NCBI GenBank assembly: GCA_010671975.1
Contig: JAAHIA010000128.1
Location: forward strand, 1 to 11,322
Direction of reading: 5' to 3'
DNA length: 11,322 bases
Source: Leptolyngbya sp. SIO4C1
GTDB lineage: Bacteria; Cyanobacteriota; Cyanobacteriia; Phormidesmidales; Phormidesmidaceae
Shown: positions 5,516-11,322 of the stretch, in pieces
How positions within the stretch are numbered: position 1 is the stretch's first letter
Layout of the letters: each line of letters starts with the position of its first letter
Translations under genes and position numbers: made by a program
The notes under the pieces: generated by a model
Databases searched by the model: none
What the model saw: only the letters and a program-made list of their open reading frames with translations
Told to the model about the DNA's origin: nothing

Positions 5516-6721
5516 TTATTTATCATCTAGCGCCGCAATGCCTGGCAGGGTTTTGCCCTCAAGCAGCTCTAAGCTAGCACCGCCGCCGGTTGAGATGTGG
5601 CTCATTTTGTCAGCCACGCCGACTTTTTCAACCGCTGCGACCGAGTCGCCACCGCCGATGATGGTAATGCAGCCTTTGCTGGTTAGCTCGGCTAGGGTGT
5701 TTGCGATCGCTTCTGTGCCAGCCGCAAACTTGTCAAACTCAAACACGCCCATTGGCCCGTTCCAGATCACGCTCTTGCAATCAGCCAGCGCCTCTTGGAA
5801 AACTTTGATCGAGTCGGGTCCAATATCTAGGCCCATCCAGCCGTCGGGAATATTATCCACGCTGACGGTTTGAGCATTGGCATCGGGCGCAAAGTCGTCA
5901 GCCACAACCACATCAGTTGGCAGCAGCAGATCGACGCCCTGTGTTTTAGCTTTGGCTTCTAGGCTCTTGGCTAGCTCTAGCTTATCTTCTTCTACCAAAG
6001 ACTTCCCGACGCTGAGACCGCGCGCTTTGTAGAAGGTAAAAATCATGCCGCCGCCGATAAACAGCTTGTCCACCTTTTCCAGCAGCGTTTCAATCACGCC
6101 AATTTTGGAAGACACTTTCGACCCGCCAATAATCGCTGCGAGTGGCTGCTGTGGGTTGTTAACCGTGTTTTGCAAATATTTCAGCTCTTTCTCAATCAAG
6201 AAGCCGCTGACCGAAGGACTGAGATATTCGGTCACGCCTGCGGTCGATGCGTGCGCCCGATGCGCAGTACCAAAGGCGTCGTTGACATACAGATCAGCAT
6301 TGGCTGCGAGCTGCTTAGCAAACTCTGAGTCGTTGCTAGTTTCGCCTTCGTAGAAGCGCACGTTTTCTAGCAGCGCTACCTGACCGTTCTGCAGCCCATC
6401 CACAGCCGACTTTACCGCATCGCCAACGCAGTCATCACACTTCACGACGCTCTGCCCCAGCAGCTCAGACAGCCGATTGGCAACCGGCGTGAGCCGCATG
6501 CTGTCAACCACCTTACCCTTCGGCCGACCAAAGTGACTCATCAAAATCACCTTTGCCCCTTTGCCCGTTAGATCTTGAATCGTTGGCAGTGCGGCTCGAA
6601 TCCGCGTGTCGTCTGTAATGCTGCCCTGATCATCCAGTGGAACATTGAAGTCCGCTCGCATCAGCACGCGCTTGCCTGACACATCACTTGCCGATAGGTC
6701 AGCTACGGATTTCTTGGCCAC
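5516..6721 (-). CDS. pgk: phosphoglycerate kinase
   Basis: The 401-aa protein catalyses ATP + 3-phosphoglycerate to ADP + 1,3-bisphosphoglycerate in the Calvin cycle, and the reverse in glycolysis, in the cytosol. Length is normal for bacterial PGK. Substrate-binding elements are RADFNVPLD (22-30), the loop ending in R40, and SHFGRPKG (62-69). The middle carries LLENVRFYEGE and NDAFGTAHRAHAS. The nucleotide domain has GGSKVSSKIGVIE, GPMGVFE, GGGDSVAAVEK (356-366) and TGGGASLELLEGK (378-390). The start is a GTG (6719-6721), 8 nt after a full AGGAGG, and gives the expected N terminus MAKKSVADL. It is monocistronic by layout: a terminator follows, and usp is divergent across a 182-nt gap. All key motifs are intact. 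Confidence 0.99.
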   Translation of the reverse strand: MAKKSVADLSASDVSGKRVLMRADFNVPLDDQGSITDDTRIRAALPTIQDLTGKGAKVILMSHFGRPKGKVVDSMRLTPVANRLSELLGQSVVKCDDCVGDAVKSAVDGLQNGQVALLENVRFYEGETSNDSEFAKQLAANADLYVNDAFGTAHRAHASTAGVTEYLSPSVSGFLIEKELKYLQNTVNNPQQPLAAIIGGSKVSSKIGVIETLLEKVDKLFIGGGMIFTFYKARGLSVGKSLVEEDKLELAKSLEAKAKTQGVDLLLPTDVVVADDFAPDANAQTVSVDNIPDGWMGLDIGPDSIKVFQEALADCKSVIWNGPMGVFEFDKFAAGTEAIANTLAELTSKGCITIIGGGDSVAAVEKVGVADKMSHISTGGGASLELLEGKTLPGIAALDDK

Positions 6722-6729
6722 AGAATTAC

Positions 6730-6735
6730 CCTCCT
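6730..6735 (-). promoter_or_regulatory. consensus Shine-Dalgarno for pgk, deciding the GTG start
   Basis: On the minus strand UAGGAGGGUAAUUCU precedes GUG. AGGAGG lies 8 nt from the GUG, the strongest ribosome-binding site in the window, as expected for a highly expressed Calvin-cycle enzyme. Confidence 0.85.
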
Positions 6736-6833
6736 AATTGCAGTATTGTTACGTTATGCGGATCTCTCTCAAAACCTGAGCAAAGCTTGTCTAGGCTAGA
6801 TCTGGAGATCAAGAGCATCCGTCAGATTCAACT

Positions 6834-6855
6834 TAATAGGTATTATCGCCTATTA
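6834..6855. promoter_or_regulatory. inverted repeat in the pgk-usp divergent promoter region
   Basis: TAATAGG (6834-6840) and CCTATTA (6849-6855) are perfect 7-bp arms around 8 nt. The centre includes TATTAT (6841-6846) on the plus strand and GATAAT on the minus, each one base off a -10 box. It sits about 50 nt before usp and 113 nt before pgk. It could be an operator or overlapping promoter elements; I found no convincing -35 on either strand. Confidence 0.35.
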
Positions 6856-6903
6856 GCGGTTTCAATTATTCTACCGAAGTCTGTGTAACCTCTACGCTAA
6901 GTC

Positions 6904-7314
6904 ATGTTTAAGACGGTTTTATTTCCGCTCGATACCAGCCCAGAAGCACAGCAGGCTGCCAGCGTCGTTGTTGAGCTAGTCAAGTTTCATCAGAGTCGTT
7001 TGTACCTACTGTCGGTCGTCGAAACGCCCGATGAGAGCAATCGCGTCGCCCACCCTGAGCAGACATCGCCTGAGGCTGTGGCCCAGCTCTTAGCGCAGGC
7101 CAAGCAGCTATTTGGCCAGCAGAATATCAACACTGAAGCGATTGAGCGCGAAGGCAAGCCGGCTTTTATTATCTGCGATGTCGCCGATGAAGTCTCAGCT
7201 GACCTGATTGTGATGGGCTGCCGAGGCATTGGTCTCACCGAAGAGGGTCAAACCGAGAGCGTGAGCAATCGGGTGATTAATCTAGCTCCCTGCCCGGTGC
7301 TGGTGGTGCCCTAG
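6904..7314 (+). CDS. universal stress protein (UspA family)
   Basis: The 136-aa protein is a single cytosolic Usp domain, normal in length. It opens with MFKTVLFPLDTSPEAQQA, the first strand and nucleotide-binding Asp, and ends with VMGCRGIGLTEEGQTESVSN and INLAPCPVLVVP. The ATP motif G-2x-G-9x-G-S/T is nearly complete: G105 and G108 are present, but the third glycine is E118, followed by S119. I recall the same ES ending in other cyanobacterial relatives, so it is probably a subfamily trait. Whether it binds ATP is uncertain. The Shine-Dalgarno is weak. Its stop is 1 nt before the YlqF start, so the two are very likely cotranscribed and translationally coupled. pgk is divergent. Confidence 0.95.
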   Translation: MFKTVLFPLDTSPEAQQAASVVVELVKFHQSRLYLLSVVETPDESNRVAHPEQTSPEAVAQLLAQAKQLFGQQNINTEAIEREGKPAFIICDVADEVSADLIVMGCRGIGLTEEGQTESVSNRVINLAPCPVLVVP

Positions 7315-7315
7315 C

Positions 7316-8185
7316 ATGTCAATGCCGCCAATTCAGTGGTATCCGGGGCATATCGCCAAAGCCGAGAAAGCTCTACTAGCGCAGCTTAATCGGGTAGACG
7401 TGGTGCTTGAGGTGCGAGATGCGAGAGCACCCCTGGCGACCCATCATCCTCGCATTGACGCCTGGATCGCAGAAAAAGCAAGGGTCCTGGTGCTAAATCG
7501 GGTCGATATGATTACGGCTGACGCGCAGCAGCAGTGGCAGAGCTGGTTCAAAGCGCAGGGGCAGACGGTTTACTTCACGGATGCTAAACGCGGGCGCGGC
7601 GTGCAGGCCGTCATGCGAGCCGCTCAGGCAGCCGGCAGTGCGATGAATCAGCGGCGACGACAGCGAGGCATGAAGCCGCGTCCGGTGCGAGCGGTGGTCG
7701 TTGGCTTTCCGAATGTGGGCAAATCAGCGCTAATTAATCGGCTGCTGAAGCGCAAAATTGTGGAAAGTGCGCGGCGGCCTGGCGTCACCCGTCAGCTGCG
7801 CTGGGTCAGAATTTCGGCTGAAATAGAGCTGCTAGACGCGCCTGGCATCATCCCAGTACAGATAGAGGATCAGCTGGCGGCTCTCAAGCTTGCCATCTGT
7901 GAAGATATCGGCGAGGCCTCTTATGACAATCAGCGAATTGCGGCAGCCTTTGTCGATTTGCTCAAACGGCTAGACGCTGATGCTCCTGGGCGGGCCTTGC
8001 TGTCTCCGCTACAGACGCGCTATGGCATTGCTCCCCAACCGCTCAGCGGTGAAAGCTACCTAGTCGAGGTGGCGCAGGCAAAGTATCAAGCTGATGTAGA
8101 GCGAGCCGCTCGGCAGCTTTTGAACGACTTTCGTAAAGGGGAGCTTGGCAAGCTGTCGTTAGAGTTTCCGCCAGAGCTTAATTAG
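7316..8185 (+). CDS. ylqF: ribosome biogenesis GTPase YlqF/RbgA
   Basis: The 289-aa protein is a circularly permuted GTPase needed for late assembly of the 50S ribosomal subunit. It starts with the family signature IQWYPGHIAKAEK (6-18). Motif order is permuted: G4 NRVD (61-64), then G1 GFPNVGKS (130-137), G2 PGVT (155-158) and G3 DAPG (174-177). The G4 lysine of NKxD is arginine. Residues 180-289 form the C-terminal RNA-binding region. The first ATG (7316) is used because it lies 1 nt after the usp TAG; ATG 7322 two codons later is also possible. Coupling to a stress protein suggests joint expression, though not a shared mechanism. I see no clear terminator after it. Confidence 0.96.
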   Translation: MSMPPIQWYPGHIAKAEKALLAQLNRVDVVLEVRDARAPLATHHPRIDAWIAEKARVLVLNRVDMITADAQQQWQSWFKAQGQTVYFTDAKRGRGVQAVMRAAQAAGSAMNQRRRQRGMKPRPVRAVVVGFPNVGKSALINRLLKRKIVESARRPGVTRQLRWVRISAEIELLDAPGIIPVQIEDQLAALKLAICEDIGEASYDNQRIAAAFVDLLKRLDADAPGRALLSPLQTRYGIAPQPLSGESYLVEVAQAKYQADVERAARQLLNDFRKGELGKLSLEFPPELN

Positions 8186-8514
8186 CCGTCCCATCAGCAA
8201 TAGAGGCGGCCAGGTAAAATCGCGGCGTCTGCTAGCAGCCTTTAGTGCCTTGTGAGCTCGGCAGATATGATTAGTTTGCATCAATCGAGAATTATCAAGT
8301 AAATTTTTTGCGAAGTTGCGCGTGATAGAGGTCTCAGCACGCTCGACCTAGTCTTGAATAGCTAATGTGGGAAATCTAGCTATCGGGAGTTTATGCGGAT
8401 GACCAGCGGCCTAGTCAGACTGAAGTGGCTAAGCAGGGCGCTGGTCACGACTGCGAGAGCTGCCCCCAAATACACAGCATCCAATTACACAGTGTCGCGA
8501 TAGTTAGAGGGCCA
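8186..8514 (+). other. leader/intergenic region before the glycosyltransferase
   Basis: These 329 nt contain no confident gene. A weak promoter pair is TTGCAT (8276-8281) and TAAATT (8300-8305), spacer 18. A perfect 7-bp inverted repeat, ATAGCTA (8358-8364) and TAGCTAT (8377-8383), with a 12-nt centre follows. A short open frame starts just after it. The glycosyltransferase frame is also open here from a GTG at 8425, but the encoded 30 residues look non-conserved. No tRNA or terminator seen. Confidence 0.5.
8399..8503 (+). CDS. possible short leader ORF (34 codons) before the glycosyltransferase
   Basis: ATG 8399 is 9 nt after GGGAG (8385-8389) and reads 34 codons to a TAG at 8501-8503, giving a basic peptide (MTSGLVRLKWLSRALVTTAR...). 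An in-frame ATG at 8393 is too close to that Shine-Dalgarno. It ends 11 nt before ATG 8515. It matches no family I know and is short enough to be chance. It would overlap, in another frame, the glycosyltransferase if that began at GTG 8425. Confidence 0.2.
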   Translation: MTSGLVRLKWLSRALVTTARAAPKYTASNYTVSR

Positions 8515-9783
8515 ATGCCAAATAGCCTAGCCAATCCGAGCAGCGTAGAGGTCAGTCAGCAGACGCCCAGCCTGACTGTGAAAAAGGGATGCAAAATTTC
8601 AATCATTGCCAGTGACCTTTCTAGCAGCGGTGCCGGCCGATGGAAAGGCGCAGTCCGTCCTTTTTTGCTGGCTCAGGCGCTGCAGGCGCTGGGCTGTGAA
8701 GTTGAAATTCTGGGCTTTTCAGACAGTGCTGTGGCAGCAGACTTTACGGCAGATTTGCCTATAACCGCGATCGCAGGCGGTCCCTATCCTCAGTTTTTGC
8801 GCTCAGCTCAGCAGCTTTTATCACAGGCCAAAGGCGATATCCTCTATGCCTACAAGCTCAAGCCTAGCAGCTTCGGCCTGGCGCTGGCCCAGCGGCTATG
8901 GTCAAAGCGCCCGGTCATCCTTGACATCGACGATTGGGAACTCAGCTGGCACGGTGGTGACAGCTGGCGCTATCAGGCTCCTTGGCGGCGGCGAGTCGGT
9001 GAGCTAATCAGGTCGGACGGGGCGCTGCGTCAGCCCGATCATCCGCTCTATCTGCGCTGGATTGAGCGCTGCGTTGGCTACGCAGACGCAGTAACCGCTC
9101 ACAGTGAATTTTTGCGATCGCGCTTTGGTGGGCACTATGTACCTAACGGTAAAGACACTGACTTATTTGATCCCAGTCGCTATGATGCTGAAGCCAGCCG
9201 AGCCCGCTATAGCCTGTCTGCCTATCGCGTTTTGATGTTTCCGGGGGCTCCTCGTCCCTACAAGGGCTTAGAAGATATCTTGACGGCGGTTGATCAGCTC
9301 AATCAAAGTGACCTCAGAGTCGTGATTGTAGGAGGCAGTCCTTATGATGACTACGATCAGCAGCTGATCCAGCGCTGGGGCCGCTGGATTATCAAGCTGC
9401 CCAAAACCCCTTACGAAGAAATGCCTGCCATCGTCGCAGCCGCGCACGTAGTGATCGTTCCTCAGCGAGACAGCCCGGCTGCGCGAGCTCAATTTCCGCT
9501 AAAGCTAACCGATGGCATGGCGATGGCGAAGCCCATTTTAGCCACTCGAGTAGGCGATATCCCAACCATTCTGCAAGATACTGGCTATTTAGTTGAGCCA
9601 GGCGACACTCGACAGATGGCCGCGACGGTTGCTCAAATTTTTGAGGACTTTGCTGAAGCTGAGCAGCGCGGCAGAAAGGCACGACAGCGGTGTGTAGATA
9701 AGTACAGCATCAGGGCTATGAGTCAGCAAATTTTACCCGTTCTTCAATCCCTTAATCTGTCTAGCTCTCTGTCTAACTTATAG
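8515..9783 (+). CDS. family 4 glycosyltransferase (GT-B fold)
   Basis: From ATG 8515 the product is 422 aa. It likely transfers a sugar from a nucleotide-sugar donor to a lipid-linked or polysaccharide acceptor at the cytoplasmic face. The N-terminal Rossmann half starts at KISIIASDLSSSGAGRWKG (27-45) and includes VILDIDDWE (134-142). The C-terminal donor half begins near VLMFPGAPRPYKGLEDIL (239-256), then LRVVIVGG (267-274), and the donor-site region FPLKLTDGMAMAKPILATRV (327-346). There the usual second Glu of the E-x7-E motif is D333. VTAHSEFL...VPNGKDTDLF (193-218) is also typical. I prefer ATG 8515 over GTG 8425 because GAGG lies just upstream and the extra 30 residues look uncoded. An ABC exporter gene starts 28 nt after the stop, suggesting an export operon. 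Substrate unknown. Confidence 0.9.
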   Translation: MPNSLANPSSVEVSQQTPSLTVKKGCKISIIASDLSSSGAGRWKGAVRPFLLAQALQALGCEVEILGFSDSAVAADFTADLPITAIAGGPYPQFLRSAQQLLSQAKGDILYAYKLKPSSFGLALAQRLWSKRPVILDIDDWELSWHGGDSWRYQAPWRRRVGELIRSDGALRQPDHPLYLRWIERCVGYADAVTAHSEFLRSRFGGHYVPNGKDTDLFDPSRYDAEASRARYSLSAYRVLMFPGAPRPYKGLEDILTAVDQLNQSDLRVVIVGGSPYDDYDQQLIQRWGRWIIKLPKTPYEEMPAIVAAAHVVIVPQRDSPAARAQFPLKLTDGMAMAKPILATRVGDIPTILQDTGYLVEPGDTRQMAATVAQIFEDFAEAEQRGRKARQRCVDKYSIRAMSQQILPVLQSLNLSSSLSNL

Positions 9784-9800
9784 TGGTTTATCGTTCCAGC

Positions 9801-9804
9801 AAGG
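9801..9804 (+). promoter_or_regulatory. Shine-Dalgarno of the ABC exporter gene
   Basis: AAGG lies 7 nt before ATG 9812 in the 28-nt gap after the glycosyltransferase stop. It supports this start and shows that no separate promoter is needed. Confidence 0.55.
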
Positions 9805-9811
9805 CGCTTTC

Positions 9812-11322
9812 ATGCATTCTACTCAGCTCCTAATCAAGTCCCTGCTCAGATATCCTGTGCTGGTCATTCTCACAGTGATTTTAGGCTTTTCTGGGGCTGT
9901 TTTTAACGGCGTTGGTACGCTGCTAATTCTGCCGGTTTTATTAGAGCTACTAGGTGAAGCCTCTGAATTTAAGCGAAATTTTCCACCGATTTTAAGAACG
10001 TTTTTAGAGGTTTTTGACAGTATTCCAGAAGGCTATCGGCTGCTGGCAATGGCCAGCTCGATTGTGCTGATGATTTTGCTAAAGAATTTGTCAAACTACG
10101 CAAATTCTCTGGTCTCCGGCACGCTCAATCGCAAGCTAGCGACTTCCCTAAGACGAGAGGGGCTGCGTATCCTTTTAGATGTCGATTTGGACTATTTTTC
10201 TAAATCACGGGTTGGGGATTTAATCAATCATCTCAATGTCGAGGTCAGCCGCACCACCATTGCCGTCAGAAACTTAGTCAGACTGGCTAGCGTGCTGATT
10301 ACACTAGCTGTCTTCTTAGGCATTTTGGTGATCACGTCGTGGCAGCTGACGCTGATTTCAATCTTCACGCTGGGCTCAGTGGCGCTGCTCAGTCAGGTAG
10401 TCATTAAGCGATCTAAGGCCCTGGGCCGCCAACTTTCGTCGCTATCGCGAGCCTATTCTTCTCGCGTCTTCGAAGTGCTGGCCGGCATTCGCTTGGTTAA
10501 GTCGACGGCGAACGAAGAAAACGAGTTCGCAACGCTTGATCGGCTAATCTTAGACCGAGAGCAGGCAGAATTTCAGTCGCAGCTGATCTTTGCTGGCATT
10601 GCGCCGTTTAACGAAATGGCTAGCATCTTGGCGCTGATGGCAACGGCCGTGCTGGGTCGCCTCATGTTTAGCGATCAGCTAGCCTATTTTTCATCGGTGC
10701 TGCTGACCTATCTGCTGGTGCTGTTTCGCATGATGCCGTTTATTGGGCAGCTAAACTCGCTGCGCAGCAACTTAGCCAATACGACCGTGAGCGTTGAGAT
10801 TGTCAGCAATTTTTTAAGACGCGACGACAAGCCGTTTATGTCGCAGGGCCACCGGCAGTATTCCACTCTGCAAACAGGAATTCACTTCAATCAGATTTCG
10901 TTTCGCTATCCCAATCACGATAAGTGGGTGCTACGCTCAATCGATCTGTACCTACCGCGCGGTAAGACGCTGGCGTTAGTGGGAACCTCCGGGGCCGGTA
11001 AGTCAACGCTGGCCGACCTGCTGCCGCGCTTCTACGATCCGACCGAGGGCCGGATTGAGATCGATGGCATCAATCTTAAAGAATTTAACCTGCAAAGCTA
11101 CCGCAGACGCTTAGGCATTGTTAGCCAAGACACGTTTCTGTTTAATGCCTCTGTTCGCGAAAATCTGCTCTACGGTCGACAAGAAGCCACTGAAGAAGAG
11201 CTGATTAGCGCCGCAACTCGGGCCAATGCCTACGAGTTTATTGAGCGCCTGCCGGACGGCATGGACACGATGATTGGCGATCGCGGCGTGCTGCTCTCAG
11301 GCGGACAGCGGCAGCGGTTGGA
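9812..11322 (+). CDS. ABC exporter half-transporter (MsbA/HepA-like), C-terminal end missing
   Basis: The frame is open from ATG 9812 to the right edge (503 full codons). Residues 1-330 form a type IV (exporter) membrane domain, with hydrophobic segments near 14-45, 78-92, 157-176, 178-197, 257-282 and 291-310. The coupling region includes LRREGLRILLDVDLDYFSKS (113-132) and VGDLINHLNVEVSR (134-147). The ATPase domain starts near 357. Walker A is GTSGAGKST (391-399), the Q-loop is SQD with Q439, and the signature LSGGQ is at 495-499. Walker B, D-loop and H-switch fall outside. Homodimer partner and substrate are unknown. The membrane domain resembles the HepA-type exporters that cyanobacteria use for envelope polysaccharide, and the upstream glycosyltransferase supports a polysaccharide or glycolipid cargo. 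Lipid-A-like flipping or peptide export are alternatives. Family certain, cargo inferred. Confidence 0.95.
   Translation, partial: MHSTQLLIKSLLRYPVLVILTVILGFSGAVFNGVGTLLILPVLLELLGEASEFKRNFPPILRTFLEVFDSIPEGYRLLAMASSIVLMILLKNLSNYANSLVSGTLNRKLATSLRREGLRILLDVDLDYFSKSRVGDLINHLNVEVSRTTIAVRNLVRLASVLITLAVFLGILVITSWQLTLISIFTLGSVALLSQVVIKRSKALGRQLSSLSRAYSSRVFEVLAGIRLVKSTANEENEFATLDRLILDREQAEFQSQLIFAGIAPFNEMASILALMATAVLGRLMFSDQLAYFSSVLLTYLLVLFRMMPFIGQLNSLRSNLANTTVSVEIVSNFLRRDDKPFMSQGHRQYSTLQTGIHFNQISFRYPNHDKWVLRSIDLYLPRGKTLALVGTSGAGKSTLADLLPRFYDPTEGRIEIDGINLKEFNLQSYRRRLGIVSQDTFLFNASVRENLLYGRQEATEEELISAATRANAYEFIERLPDGMDTMIGDRGVLLSGGQRQRL

Noticed and set aside
8228..8242. CTGCTAGCAG palindrome after ylqF as a terminator
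   Set aside because: The arms abut without a usable loop, and there is no U tract downstream.
8425..8514. 30-residue N-terminal extension of the glycosyltransferase from GTG 8425
   Set aside because: It lacks a good Shine-Dalgarno and family similarity, whereas ATG 8515 has GAGG just upstream; kept as an alternative only.
1..11322. CRISPR array, tRNA/rRNA genes, insertion sequence, prophage or toxin-antitoxin/defence system
   Set aside because: No spaced direct repeats, cloverleaf, transposase, integrase or defence domain is visible; nearly all long frames belong to recognisable chromosomal families.

Overview
The window comes from a cyanobacterium, most likely a filamentous or unicellular Leptolyngbya/Synechococcus-like lineage; I cannot fix the genus. 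The main sign is the palindrome GCGATCGC (HIP1), of which I count at least 14 copies in 11.3 kb (starts near 394, 945, 1360, 1974, 2576, 3329, 4293, 4330, 4598, 4892, 5703, 8767, 9114 and 11277). That density is typical of cyanobacterial chromosomes. The gene content agrees: a Calvin-cycle phosphoglycerate kinase, a CPA2 antiporter with fused Usp domains, and a circularly permuted YlqF GTPase. Six of the eight stop codons visible in the window are TAG.

Layout. (1) 1-1801: a MocR-type (GntR-aminotransferase) regulator, cut by the left edge, is divergent from a GNAT acetyltransferase and a pyridoxamine 5'-phosphate-oxidase-like flavoprotein. This looks like one small vitamin-B6/amine-linked unit with its own regulator. 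An array of 8-nt units fills the gap just before the flavoprotein start. (2) 1834-5352, minus strand: a cation/proton antiporter with two C-terminal Usp domains, and upstream of it a MidA/NDUFAF7-type methyltransferase. The 222-nt gap between them holds an 18-bp tandem repeat that duplicates a perfect TATAAT, and a leader hairpin whose loop is complementary to the antiporter Shine-Dalgarno. (3) 5456-6721, minus strand: pgk with a strong hairpin terminator. (4) 6904-8185, plus strand: a small universal stress protein and YlqF/RbgA, 1 nt apart, divergent from pgk. (5) 8186-11322, plus strand: a leader region, a family-4 glycosyltransferase, and an ABC exporter cut by the right edge. This looks like the start of a polysaccharide or glycolipid export operon continuing beyond the window.

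Most of the window is ordinary chromosomal content. I found no CRISPR array, tRNA, rRNA, insertion sequence or phage gene. The items most worth a second look are small-scale: the antiporter leader (duplicated -10 plus candidate pseudoknot), a dispersed palindromic repeat apparently absorbed in frame into the methyltransferase gene, the octamer array, and the MocR-GNAT-flavoprotein cluster.
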